Shown piece by piece: positions 32,071 to 41,221 of a stretch of 64,000 nucleotides of DNA (positions are counted from its first letter, which is position 1; each line of letters opens with the position of its first letter). This DNA is from Leifsonia sp. PS1209. GTDB lineage: Bacteria; Actinomycetota; Actinomycetes; Actinomycetales; Microbacteriaceae. Below the pieces are notes generated by a model. It ran no database searches and was not told the origin of the DNA. It saw nothing but the letters and a program-made list of their open reading frames with translations. The DNA lies in NCBI RefSeq assembly GCF_012317045.1, contig NZ_CP051154.1, positions 3,844,001 through 3,908,000 on the forward strand. The letters run 5' to 3'. Both the position numbers and the translations under genes were made by a program.

Positions 32071-33240
32071 GTGACGCACGAGGTGAACGACGAAGCAGGT
32101 GAGACCCTCGCCCGGTTGGAGCGCCTCGCGCGGATCGAATCGCCCTCCTTCGACGCGGGCGCGAGCGAGCGCATGACGAGTCTCCTCGCCGAATGGTGGG
32201 ATGCAGCGGGCGCCGACGTGCGCATCGAGACGTCGGAGGCCGGCGCCAACCTCGTCGCCGACCTCGAGGGCGTCGGCGAGCCCCTTCTGCTCGTCGGCCA
32301 CTCGGACACGGTCTGGCCGCACGGCGCGATCGAGGATCAGGTGCCGTGGTCCGTGGACGGCGACACCGTGCGCGGCCCAGGCGTCTACGACATGAAGAGC
32401 GGGCTGCTCGTGATGCTCGCGGCCGCCGAGCGCCTGCGAGGACGCCCCCACCGGAGCGTGCGCGTCGTGATCGTGTGCGACGAGGAGGTCGGCTCGCCCA
32501 CCACGCAGGCGCTGCTCCTGTCGTGCGCCGATGGCGTTTCCGGTGCCATCGGCTTCGAGTCCCCGCATCCGGACGGAGCGCTGAAGGTGGGGCGGCGCGG
32601 CAGCACCCGGGTGGGCCTGACGGTTCGCGGACGCGCTTCCCATGCCGCGCTCGACCCGGACGGGGGCATCTCGGCCATCGACGAACTCGTCGACCAGCTG
32701 GTGGCGGTCAGGGGCATCGTCGCCGACGCGTCTCAGCACTCGGAGGTGCTCTGCAACGTCGGGACGATCGCGGGCGGCGGGCGGGCGAACGTCGTCCCCG
32801 CGGAAGCCGAGGCGGAGATCGGCCTGCGGTTCTTGGACGGCCAGACGGAACACGCCGTCCTCGAGGCGCTGCGCACTCTCTCCCCGGTGCGGAGCGGCGC
32901 CGTGGTCGAGACGACGCTGCGCAGCCACCGTCCTGCGTGGAGCCCGTCTGCCGCAGACGGCGACCTGCTGTCGGCGATCGCGGCCGCGGGGGCGCGTGTC
33001 GGGCAGACGGTCACCGGCAGGCCGGCGAGCGGGGCAGGGGACACGAATCTGCTCGGGAGCCTGGGCATCCCGACGGTCGATGGCTTCGGCCCCCGGGGCG
33101 GCGGCGCTCACGCGGTCGACGAGCGGGTGTCGCTCCGTTCGCTCGGCGAACGGATCGACCTCCTCACGGCGGTGCTCGGCGGTCCGGAGCTCGCGGCCAT
33201 CGCACCCCGCGCGCCTCACACGCCTCACGCCGGGGACTGA
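32071..33240 (+). CDS. M20-family metallohydrolase, candidate N-acyl-L-amino acid hydrolase
   Basis: A 389-residue M20 enzyme similar to glutamate carboxypeptidase/ArgE/DapE. Metal ligands: GHSDTVW (His), GVYDMKSG (bridging Asp), CDEEVGS (catalytic and metal Glu), and a late GGAHAVDERV (His). The lid domain begins near RGRASHAALDPDGG. No signal peptide. GTG start with AGGAG 7 bases upstream. Divergent from the racemase operon. In the known D-to-L conversion pathway an M20 enzyme removes succinate from N-succinyl-L-amino acids, which fits here; carboxypeptidase activity on peptides is the alternative. Confidence 0.75.
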   Translation: MTHEVNDEAGETLARLERLARIESPSFDAGASERMTSLLAEWWDAAGADVRIETSEAGANLVADLEGVGEPLLLVGHSDTVWPHGAIEDQVPWSVDGDTVRGPGVYDMKSGLLVMLAAAERLRGRPHRSVRVVIVCDEEVGSPTTQALLLSCADGVSGAIGFESPHPDGALKVGRRGSTRVGLTVRGRASHAALDPDGGISAIDELVDQLVAVRGIVADASQHSEVLCNVGTIAGGGRANVVPAEAEAEIGLRFLDGQTEHAVLEALRTLSPVRSGAVVETTLRSHRPAWSPSAADGDLLSAIAAAGARVGQTVTGRPASGAGDTNLLGSLGIPTVDGFGPRGGGAHAVDERVSLRSLGERIDLLTAVLGGPELAAIAPRAPHTPHAGD

Positions 33241-33254
33241 CCGCCGCGCTCCCG

Positions 33255-34400
33255 TCACCACTCCCCCTCCGCGCTCGGAGGGAGGGTGTGACCACGCGGC
33301 ACGATCAGGTAGACGGTGCGGCGACTGTGCGACCAGGCATCGTCGAACGCACGGCGGGGGTAGGTGCGCAGCCCGGCATCTCCGCCGGGGTTCGACGGGT
33401 CGGCCACCAGCACATCCCCGTCGGCGTCGAAGCCGCGGATCACGAGCAGGTGACCCGGGGTGTCGTAATCGGCCCCCGGCAGCTCGCCGGGCGCGAACGA
33501 AATCGACGCCACGAGCGGAATCCCCGCATCCGTCAGCGTGCGGGCCGAGCGCAGGGACGACAGCCTCGTCACCAGGGCATCGAAGCCGAGCGCTCCGGCG
33601 AGAGCGACGTTGAACGACCAGTTGCCCGTCCCGTCGTATGCCGCGTCGTACACGGCCCGCGCCACCCACGGGATGCGCGGGTCGGCTCCGGCCGGAACGT
33701 CAGCCGATCCAGCGGCCGGGATGCGGGCACCCCAGGCGCCCGCGATCATGGTGAGCGAGGTCGGAGAACACCACGCGGGACCTCCACCGCCGAGGTGGGC
33801 GCGGGCGGGGTACGCCCGCTGGGACAGCGACTGCACGGCCGAAGCGGCGCCGACCATTCCTGCCTCGGCCGGGCCGGGAGTCGCGTCCGGTGCCGACGCT
33901 GAGGCTGAGGCTGGCGCGCCACCATCCGGTGCGCTGAAGCTCACCGCGGCCAGGCGCAGCGCATCCCTGGATGCGGCGCGCTCGCCCTCCCGGCCTTCAC
34001 CCTGGCCTTCGTGGCCGAGCGTGATGCGCAGCTGCACCGCGTCGAACGAGCCTGCGCTCCCTGCCGTCAGAACGTCGGTCTCCATCGTCGGCGCCCCGGA
34101 CGTAGCGCCGGCTGCGCCTCCCGGCGCCGCGCTACTGCGCCGGCCGATGTCGCCCCACAGAGCGACGGTCTGCCAGGGATGCCAGCGTTCGCCGGCCGTG
34201 CGCGCACGGAGCTCGACGACAGCGGTCGCGTCCGGGTCGAGGTTCCACGAGGCGACGGCCTGGTCGGCGCCCGCGTCGCCCGCCCAAGCCGGTGCGAGCA
34301 CATTCGACGTCCATTGACGGCCCGTCCATCCCTCGTCCGTTTCGGCGCGCACCAGGCTGGTGCGCCACTCTGATGCGTCGGCCTCCAGTGTTCCTGGCAT
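33255..34400 (-). CDS. C39-like cysteine peptidase family protein
   Basis: A 381-residue protein. The N-terminal ~150 residues form a beta-rich domain (VLAPAWAGDAG, VASWNLDPDATAVVELRA). The C-terminal half (residues ~195-380) is a papain-like C39-type domain: Cys in GPAWCSPTSLTMI, His in YDTPGHLLVIRGFD and Asp in LVADPSNPGG. No signal peptide is visible at this start; AGGAGGAG lies 2-3 bases upstream of the ATG. An Ala/Ser/Pro-rich linker separates the domains. Divergent from the peptide-import operon, suggesting a peptide or cell-wall-peptide role. Confidence 0.7.
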   Translation of the reverse strand: MPGTLEADASEWRTSLVRAETDEGWTGRQWTSNVLAPAWAGDAGADQAVASWNLDPDATAVVELRARTAGERWHPWQTVALWGDIGRRSSAAPGGAAGATSGAPTMETDVLTAGSAGSFDAVQLRITLGHEGQGEGREGERAASRDALRLAAVSFSAPDGGAPASASASAPDATPGPAEAGMVGAASAVQSLSQRAYPARAHLGGGGPAWCSPTSLTMIAGAWGARIPAAGSADVPAGADPRIPWVARAVYDAAYDGTGNWSFNVALAGALGFDALVTRLSSLRSARTLTDAGIPLVASISFAPGELPGADYDTPGHLLVIRGFDADGDVLVADPSNPGGDAGLRTYPRRAFDDAWSHSRRTVYLIVPRGHTLPPSAEGEW

Positions 34401-34451
34401 CGCTCCTCCTCGCCCGAATGGATTATCCGGTACGCATCATCCTCCACCAGC

Positions 34452-34475
34452 AACCGATATGGACGAATATCGGTT
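34452..34475. promoter_or_regulatory. Palindromic operator candidate, 9-bp arms
   Basis: AACCGATAT (34452-34460) and ATATCGGTT (34467-34475) form a perfect inverted repeat with a 6-base spacer. It lies 51 bp upstream of the C39 gene and ~245 bp upstream of the peptide-import operon. The remaining intergenic DNA to 34720 is relatively AT-rich and gene-free. Confidence 0.55.
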
Positions 34476-34720
34476 TCAGCGTGAATAGGCAATTTGCACA
34501 CGATTTGCGCGCTGAAACGCATCCCGATGGGCACTTTGCGGTGCGAGGGAGTGCGATTGTGCACATTATCGGCAAACCCACCCTTAACCGCGCCACCCGC
34601 ATGGCGTTACGAATTCATTAACATCTGTCACGAATACGTTGACCAGGACGTGCTCCATGCTGTTCCATTACTGCAACCCTCGTGGTCCTGCTCTGGACCT
34701 CGGCCGATGGAAGGACTCCC

Positions 34721-36577
34721 ATGCGCACCAGGCACCGCAAACATCTGATCCGAGCGCTGTCATTCGTTGCAGCAGCAGCGATCATCGCCGCGCCCGCCGG
34801 CGCAGCGAACGCGGCGGAGCCGCACAGTGTCCAGGCCGCCGACCCCACCTCGTCCCCGACGTCCGGCAAAGATGCCAAGACGATGAGGATCGCGACCTCC
34901 GGGTTCGTCGACAGCTTCAACCCCTGGACCTCGATCTATCTGCTCCCGACCAACCTCTTCCGCTACATGTACGAGAACCTGGTGCAGAACAGCGACGTCG
35001 ACGGCTCGCCGACGAAGGGCCTCGCCGACCACTGGAAGGTCGAAGAGGGCGGCAAGAAGTGGGTGTACACCCTGCAGGACGGTCTCACCTGGTCCGACGG
35101 GAAGGCCATCACCTCGGCCGACGTGAAGTACACCTTCGATCAGATGATGACCAACCCCGACCTCGCCGTCGCCAACGGCAATTTCCTCGCCAACTTCTCC
35201 GACGTGAAGGCGCCGGACGCCAAGACCGTCGTCATCGATCTCAAGGCGCCGCAGGCTCCGAACCCCGGCATCGAGGTCCCGATCCTCCCCAAGCACGTCT
35301 GGGAGAAGATCTCCGACCCCGCCACGTACGCGAACGACAAGGACGTCGTCGGCTCCGGACCGTTCCTGCTGGAGAGCTACAAGGCCAACCAGTTCATCAC
35401 CATGAAGGCCAACCCGAAGTTCTGGAAGGGCGCCCCGAAGATCGACACCATCCAGTACGTGTACTACACGAACTCGGATGCGCAGGTTCAGGCCCTCCGC
35501 TCCGGCGACGTCGACTTCGTGACCGGCCTCACCCCCACCCAGTACCAGGCGCTGAAGGGCGCGGAGGGGATCACCGAGCACTCGGGGATCGGCCGCCGGT
35601 TCTCGTCGCTCAGCTTCAACTCCGGCGTCAAAACCGTCGACGGCCAGCCGTTCGGAAACGGGAACCCGGCCCTGCAGGACGTGAACGTGCGTCAGGCCAT
35701 CCGGATGGGCACCGACACCAAGACCCTGCTGTCGAAGGTGCTCAACGGCCTCGGCAACCCCGGCACGAGCTTCATCCCGTCCTCGTACCCGCAGTGGACG
35801 CTGCCCACGGACGACTCGGCCGTGAAGGCACTCGCATACAGCCCGGACAAGGCCAAGGCCAAGCTCGACGCCGCCGGCTGGAAGGTCGGAGCGGACGGCA
35901 TTCGCGTCAAGGACGGCCAGCGCCTCTCGCTCCGCCTCTTCGTGGACTCGACGGACCCGCAGGAGCAGACGGTCGCGCAGTACTTCCAGCCGTGGATGAA
36001 GACGATCGGCATCGACATCCAGCCGATCTCCACGGACTCCGACACGATCAACGCCGACACGCTGAAGGGCAACTACGACATCTACTTCAGCGGCTGGAGC
36101 GTCGGACCCGACCCGGACTACCAGCTCAGCATCAACACCTGCTCGAGCCTGCCGACCAAGACCGACGGCACCGGCGCGACCTCGCAGGATGGCTGGTGCA
36201 ACCCGGAGTACGACAAGCTCTACAAGGAGCAGCAGACCGAGACGGACGCCAAGAAGCGTGAAGCCATCGTCCAGAAGATGCTGCAGCTCAACTTCACGGA
36301 CACCGCGCAGATCGTGTACTGGTATGCCAACGGGCTCGAGGCCTACCGCTCCGACCGGTTCACCGACTTCCGGATGATGCCGGCGAAGGGCGGGATCATC
36401 GCCAACCAGTCCGGCTACTGGGGCTTCATGGACGTCGCACCCGTCGGAGACGGCGCGAGCAGCGACTCCGGCCCCAACGTCGGCCTCCTCGTCACGGGTG
36501 GGGTGATCGTCCTCATCGTGATCGGTGCGATCATCTTCTTCGTGGTGCGCCGACGCTCGAGCGCCGACGTCGAATAG
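34721..36577 (+). CDS. Peptide ABC transporter substrate-binding protein with C-terminal membrane anchor
   Basis: A 618-residue family 5 (DppA/OppA-type) solute-binding protein. N-terminal Sec signal (residues 1-31, cleavage after AGAANA) without a lipobox cysteine. Family landmarks: DSFNPWTS, LADHWKVEEGGKKWVYTLQDGLTWSDG, VVGSGPFLLESYK. The end is unusual: a membrane segment VGLLVTGGVIVLIVIGAIIFF followed by VVRRRSS, so it is probably anchored by its C-terminus rather than by lipid. ATG 34721 with GGAAGG 8 bases upstream. First gene of the operon. Confidence 0.9.
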   Translation: MRTRHRKHLIRALSFVAAAAIIAAPAGAANAAEPHSVQAADPTSSPTSGKDAKTMRIATSGFVDSFNPWTSIYLLPTNLFRYMYENLVQNSDVDGSPTKGLADHWKVEEGGKKWVYTLQDGLTWSDGKAITSADVKYTFDQMMTNPDLAVANGNFLANFSDVKAPDAKTVVIDLKAPQAPNPGIEVPILPKHVWEKISDPATYANDKDVVGSGPFLLESYKANQFITMKANPKFWKGAPKIDTIQYVYYTNSDAQVQALRSGDVDFVTGLTPTQYQALKGAEGITEHSGIGRRFSSLSFNSGVKTVDGQPFGNGNPALQDVNVRQAIRMGTDTKTLLSKVLNGLGNPGTSFIPSSYPQWTLPTDDSAVKALAYSPDKAKAKLDAAGWKVGADGIRVKDGQRLSLRLFVDSTDPQEQTVAQYFQPWMKTIGIDIQPISTDSDTINADTLKGNYDIYFSGWSVGPDPDYQLSINTCSSLPTKTDGTGATSQDGWCNPEYDKLYKEQQTETDAKKREAIVQKMLQLNFTDTAQIVYWYANGLEAYRSDRFTDFRMMPAKGGIIANQSGYWGFMDVAPVGDGASSDSGPNVGLLVTGGVIVLIVIGAIIFFVVRRRSSADVE

Positions 36578-36646
36578 TCGACCGGGTGGCCGCGGCGGAC
36601 TCCCGTCGCGGCCACCGCTCTCCCGTCGCGTCAGAAGAGAAGGCAT

Positions 36647-37687
36647 ATGAGCAACGCAACCCCCGTCACAGAGGCGGTGATCCTCGAGGAAAAAGGCGAG
36701 GCGACCGTCCGCAGCGCCCCAGCGCTGAAATACGCGCTGAACAAGATCGGCGGAGCGGCGATCAGCCTCGTGATGGTGATCATCCTCGGGTTCTTCGCCT
36801 TCAAGATCCTGCCGGGCGACCCGGTCGCCGCGATGGCGCGCGAGCACCCGATGACGTCCGAGCAGATGGCGCAGCTGCGCGAGCAGCTCGGCCTCGACAA
36901 GCCGCTCTGGCAGCAGTTCGGCGAGTACATCGGCAACGTCGTCACTCTCAACTTCGGCCAGAGCTACGTCTACAAGCAGAGCGTCGCATCGCTCATCGGC
37001 GAATACTTCTGGAACACCATCCTGCTCACCGGAACCTCGGCGATCCTGGCCATCGCCCTCGGTCTCTGGCTCGGCCAGAAGGCGGGCTGGCGACCGGGTT
37101 CGATGTTCGACAAGGTCACCACGGGCACCTCGCTGGTGCTGTGGTCCGTGCCGACGTTCTGGCTCGCGCTGATCCTGCTCATGGTGTTCGGCGGAACCCT
37201 GCACTGGTTCCCGACCGGCGGCATGACGTCGCCGAACCCTCCGGACGATCCGCTCGGCATGGTTCTCGACGTGGCGTCGCACATGGTGCTGCCGGTGATC
37301 ACGATGGTCGCCGTCGTCTACGCCCAGTACGTGATGGTGATGCGCGCATCCGTGATGGAAGAGAAGAGCGCCGACTACCTGGTCACCGCGCGCGCCAAAG
37401 GGCTGAAGGATGACGACCTCCGCCGTCGCCACGCCGTCCCGAACGCGCTGCTGCCGACCGTGACGCTGGTCTTCATGCACATCGGCGGGCTGATCGCCGG
37501 CGCCGTCACCGTCGAGACCGTCTTCTCCTGGCCAGGACTCGGCAAGCTCACCTACCAGGCGATCCAGGGACCGGATCTTCCGCTCCTGCAGGGAACGTTC
37601 GTGGTCTTCTCGGCCATCATCATCGTCATGAACCTCGTCGCGGACTTCGTGTACCGTCGGCTCGACCCGAGAGTGAGGCGCGGATGA
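36647..37687 (+). CDS. Peptide ABC transporter permease, DppB type
   Basis: A 346-residue permease with a ~30-residue N-terminal extension before the first membrane segment (ISLVMVIILGFFAFKILPGDP). EAA-type loop: YLVTARAKGLKDDDLRRRHAVPNALLPTV (residues ~240-270). AGAAGG ribosome-binding site. Stop overlaps the DppC start by 4 bp. Confidence 0.9.
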   Translation: MSNATPVTEAVILEEKGEATVRSAPALKYALNKIGGAAISLVMVIILGFFAFKILPGDPVAAMAREHPMTSEQMAQLREQLGLDKPLWQQFGEYIGNVVTLNFGQSYVYKQSVASLIGEYFWNTILLTGTSAILAIALGLWLGQKAGWRPGSMFDKVTTGTSLVLWSVPTFWLALILLMVFGGTLHWFPTGGMTSPNPPDDPLGMVLDVASHMVLPVITMVAVVYAQYVMVMRASVMEEKSADYLVTARAKGLKDDDLRRRHAVPNALLPTVTLVFMHIGGLIAGAVTVETVFSWPGLGKLTYQAIQGPDLPLLQGTFVVFSAIIIVMNLVADFVYRRLDPRVRRG

Positions 37688-38604
37688 GCGGCACCACCAC
37701 CGCAACCGCACGGCGTTCGCCCCGCAGCATGGCGTGGGCCAGGCGAAGGGACGCGTTCGGCAGCTTCTGCCGGGAGTTCTCGCACAGCCGCGCCGGAATG
37801 GCCGGGCTGATCTTCCTCGTCGTCGTGATCCTGCTCGCGCTCCTCGCCCCGGTGCTCGCGCCGTCGTGGATGCTCGACGTCACCAAGCTCCTCGACCAGC
37901 CGCGGTTCGCGCCGCCGTCGATCGCGCATCCACTGGGCACAGACGACCAGGGGCGCGAACTGTGGGTGCGGATGATCTGGGGAGCGCGGGTCTCGCTGCT
38001 CGTCGGCTTCGCCGCCACCGCCGTGTCGATGATCATCGGCACCATCGTCGGCATCGCGGCCGGCCACTTCACCGGCTGGACCGGCGGCCTGCTGATGCGC
38101 ATCATCGACTTCTTCCTCGTGCTGCCGTCGCTCATCCTCGCGATCGTCCTCTCGTCCGTGCTCTCGCGCGGCGTCTGGACGATCGTGATCGCCATCGGGC
38201 TCACCTCCTGGGCGGGGACCGCGCGCGTGGTGAGGGCGCAGACCCTCTCCGTGGAGTCGCGCGACTACATCGAGCGGGCCAGGGTGCTCGGCGCCGGGCA
38301 CTGGCACATCATCGTGAAGCATCTGCTCCCCGCCGTGCTGCCGCTCGTGCTGGCGAACACGACCCTCACCGTCGGGTCGGCGATCATCGCGGAGTCCACC
38401 CTGTCGTTCCTCGGGCTCGGCGACACCACTCTCCAGTCGTGGGGCTCGGTCCTGAAGAACTCGATGGATGTGTCGGCCGCGACGGCGGGCTACTGGTGGT
38501 ACATCCTCGTGCCCGGCATCGCGATCGTCCTGGTCGTCCTCGCCTTCACCCTCATCGGCCGCGCCGTCGAGACCATCGTGAACCCGACGCTGAGGAGCCG
38601 CTGA
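37684..38604 (+). CDS. Peptide ABC transporter permease, DppC type
   Basis: A 306-residue permease: N-terminal segment AGLIFLVVVILLALLAPVLAP, the characteristic HPLGTDDQGRELWVRMIWGARVSLLVG, and the loop YIERARVLGAGHWHIIVKHLLPAVLP for ATPase docking. Stop and next start overlap by one base (TGATG). Confidence 0.9.
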   Translation: MSGTTTATARRSPRSMAWARRRDAFGSFCREFSHSRAGMAGLIFLVVVILLALLAPVLAPSWMLDVTKLLDQPRFAPPSIAHPLGTDDQGRELWVRMIWGARVSLLVGFAATAVSMIIGTIVGIAAGHFTGWTGGLLMRIIDFFLVLPSLILAIVLSSVLSRGVWTIVIAIGLTSWAGTARVVRAQTLSVESRDYIERARVLGAGHWHIIVKHLLPAVLPLVLANTTLTVGSAIIAESTLSFLGLGDTTLQSWGSVLKNSMDVSAATAGYWWYILVPGIAIVLVVLAFTLIGRAVETIVNPTLRSR

Positions 38605-40256
38605 TGCCCGACCTGACCTTCGACGACGTCAGCATCACCTACCGCACGGCGGGACGCAACGACGAGGGCGAGATCGCCGCGGTCAAGAGCGTGTCCCTGC
38701 AGCTGCCCACCGGCGGCACCCTCGGGATCGCCGGCGAGTCTGGATCGGGCAAGTCGACCCTCGCCATGAGTGTGCTGCGGCTCCTGCCCGCAAACGCCAG
38801 GCTGGACGGCCGCGTGCTGATCGGCGACACCGACATCGCCGACCTGCGGTTCGGCGAGCTGAGGGCCCTGCGCTGGGCGGAAGCATCCATCGTCTTCCAG
38901 GGCGCGATGCACTCCCTCAACCCCGTGCGCACGGTCGGGCAGCAGATCGTCGAGGCGCTCGAACTGCACGTCTCCGAGGCCTGGCGCACCGACAAGGCCC
39001 GCAAGGCGCGCGCGCTCGAACTGCTGTACGCGGTCGACCTGGCACCCGCGAAGGCGGAGGCCTACCCGCACGAATTGTCCGGCGGCCAGAAGCAGCGCGT
39101 CATGATCGCGATGGCGCTCGCCTGCGAGCCGGACATCATCATCGCCGACGAACCGACGACGGCCCTCGATGTGATCGTGCAGAAGCAGATCCTGGACATG
39201 ATCAGCACCCTGGTCTCCGAGCGCGGCATCTCGATGCTGATGATCAGCCACGACCTCTCCGTGCTCGCCACCGCCTGCGAGCGGATCGCGATCATGCGCG
39301 ACGGCGAGCTCGTCGAAGTGGGCGACGGATACGAGGTGTGCACGAATCCGCAGCACCCGTACACGCGTCAGCTGGCCGAGGCGTTCCCGACCATCGGCGA
39401 CCCCGCGTCCAGGCTCAACCCGGTGACCCGCCGCGCGGACGCGGTCACGGTCACCGACAGATCGCGCGTCCTCTCGGACGAGGTGGTGCTGGAAGCGCGC
39501 GGGGTCACCGTCACGTATCACGGGCGCGGCAAGCCACTCGCGGCCGTCAAAGACGTGAGCCTGAGCCTCCGGCGCGGCGAGATCCTCGCGCTGGTCGGGC
39601 AGTCGGGGTCGGGCAAGACCACCCTGGCCCGCACGATCGTCGGGTTGCAGCGGGCGGACGACGGCTCGACCATCCGGTTCCGTGGCAAAGACATCCCGCA
39701 CCGGGGACGCGCGCTGCGCGAGTTCCGCAGCGAGGTGCAGATGGTCCTGCAAGACCCGTCGGCAGCACTGAACCCCAAGATCAGCGTCTACGAGTCCGTC
39801 GCCGAGGGCCTGCGCGTGCAGCGCTTCCAGGGCGACGAGCAGGAGCGCGTCGCGCAGAGCCTCGCCGATGCCGAACTGCTCCCGCCGGAGCGTTTCTTCC
39901 GCGCCATTCCGCAGGAGCTGTCCGGTGGTCAGCGCCAGCGCGCGGTGATCGCCGGTGCGCTGGCGGTCGGTCCGCAGCTGCTGGTCGCCGACGAACCGGT
40001 CGCGTCGCTGGACGCCTCGGTGCGTGGCGAGATCCTGGCGCTGCTGCTCTCGCTGCGCGACAGGCTGGACCTGAGCGCACTGGTCATCACGCACGACCTC
40101 GGGCTGGCGTGGAACATCGCCGACACTGTCGCCGTCATGTACGAGGGCGCCCTCGTGGAGTACGGACCGACGGAGCAGGTGCTCCTCGATCCGCAACACC
40201 CGTACACGCGCAGGCTGCTCGCTGCCGCGCCGAGCATCGAGCGGAGGCTCGCATGA
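38604..40256 (+). CDS. Peptide ABC transporter ATPase, DppD-DppF fusion
   Basis: A 550-residue tandem ATPase. First unit: GESGSGKST (~residue 45), LSGGQKQR, IIADEPTTALD. Second unit: GQSGSGKTT (~residue 335), LSGGQRQR, LVADEPVASLD. Each ends with the NPQHPYTRQL/DPQHPYTRRL tail of Dpp/Opp ATPases. A single chain serves both nucleotide-binding sites. Overlaps DppC (1 bp) and the LD-carboxypeptidase gene (4 bp). Confidence 0.92.
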   Translation: MPDLTFDDVSITYRTAGRNDEGEIAAVKSVSLQLPTGGTLGIAGESGSGKSTLAMSVLRLLPANARLDGRVLIGDTDIADLRFGELRALRWAEASIVFQGAMHSLNPVRTVGQQIVEALELHVSEAWRTDKARKARALELLYAVDLAPAKAEAYPHELSGGQKQRVMIAMALACEPDIIIADEPTTALDVIVQKQILDMISTLVSERGISMLMISHDLSVLATACERIAIMRDGELVEVGDGYEVCTNPQHPYTRQLAEAFPTIGDPASRLNPVTRRADAVTVTDRSRVLSDEVVLEARGVTVTYHGRGKPLAAVKDVSLSLRRGEILALVGQSGSGKTTLARTIVGLQRADDGSTIRFRGKDIPHRGRALREFRSEVQMVLQDPSAALNPKISVYESVAEGLRVQRFQGDEQERVAQSLADAELLPPERFFRAIPQELSGGQRQRAVIAGALAVGPQLLVADEPVASLDASVRGEILALLLSLRDRLDLSALVITHDLGLAWNIADTVAVMYEGALVEYGPTEQVLLDPQHPYTRRLLAAAPSIERRLA

Positions 40257-41221
40257 GCACGTCGGCCCTCGCGGTGGACAGGTCCGCGTACCTCGACACG
40301 GCGCCGCTGAAGCCGGGCGACCGCGTGCGGTTCGTGTCGCCGTCCGGACTGGGAAGTGCAGAGAGCCTCGAGCGCGCGGTCGGTTACTACCGCGACTGGG
40401 GGCTCGACGTGGTGGTCGGCGAGCACGTGCTCGACCCGCATCCCCACGCGAGCTACCTCGCCGGGCCGGACGACGGGCGCCGCCAGGACCTGGTGGATGC
40501 GTGGATGGACCCCGACGCGGACGCCGTGGTGTGCATCCGGGGCGGCTACGGGGCGATGAGGCTGCTCGACGGGCTCGACTGGGAGCAGCTGCGGGATGCG
40601 GCTCTGCGGCGCGACGGACGGCCGAAGCTCCTCACGGGCTCCTCCGACATCACCGCCCTGCACGAAGCGTTCCGGGTGAACCTGGATGTGCCGACGCTGT
40701 TCTGCCCGATGGTTGGGAACGACGTGTTCCGCGACTCCGAATTCGTGCGCGACGACGTGCGCAGTTGGTTGTTCGAGTCGTGGCGGGGACGCGAGATCGT
40801 CGGGCCGAAGACGTCGGTGCTCGTGCCCGGTGTCGCCGAAGGGCGGTTCACGGGAGGCAACCTGAGTCTGCTGGCCGGTGCGATGGGAGCGCGGGAGTCG
40901 CTCGACCGGCCGGGCGGCATCCTGTTCCTCGAAGACGTGGACGAGCAGAAGTACCGGATCGACGGATTCCTCGTGCAGCTCGGTCGCGCGGGACGGCTGG
41001 CGGACGCATCCGGGATCGTGCTCGGATCGTGGGACAACTGCGGCGACCTGGACGCCATCCGGGAGCTCGTGGACGAGCTGCTGCCCGGCCTCGGCGTGCC
41101 CGTGCTGTGGGAGCAGGGCTTCGGGCACGACCCCAACGCGCTCAGCATCCCGCTCAACGTGGACGGTGCGCTGGTCGCACAGCCGGACGCGATCCGGCTG
41201 ACGGTGGGGGCGTCGCTGTGA
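40253..41221 (+). CDS. S66-family LD-carboxypeptidase-like peptidase
   Basis: A 322-residue LdcA-family protein. N-terminal GDRVRFVSPSGLG, CIRGGYGAMRLLDGLDW, nucleophile Ser in LLTGSSDITALHEAF (~residue 130), GGNLSLLAGAMG and the Glu/His region ILFLEDVDEQKYRIDGFL ... EQGFGHDPNALSIPL. LdcA removes the terminal D-Ala from murein tetrapeptides; family members also act on related peptides. No signal peptide. Translationally coupled to the peptide importer upstream and the serine hydrolases downstream. Confidence 0.85.
   Translation: MSTSALAVDRSAYLDTAPLKPGDRVRFVSPSGLGSAESLERAVGYYRDWGLDVVVGEHVLDPHPHASYLAGPDDGRRQDLVDAWMDPDADAVVCIRGGYGAMRLLDGLDWEQLRDAALRRDGRPKLLTGSSDITALHEAFRVNLDVPTLFCPMVGNDVFRDSEFVRDDVRSWLFESWRGREIVGPKTSVLVPGVAEGRFTGGNLSLLAGAMGARESLDRPGGILFLEDVDEQKYRIDGFLVQLGRAGRLADASGIVLGSWDNCGDLDAIRELVDELLPGLGVPVLWEQGFGHDPNALSIPLNVDGALVAQPDAIRLTVGASL

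Noticed and set aside
34760..37711. A 983-codon minus-strand frame opposite the peptide importer genes
   Set aside because: Shadow of three well-supported plus-strand genes with family motifs. The antisense product is Val/Asp/Arg-rich without domains.
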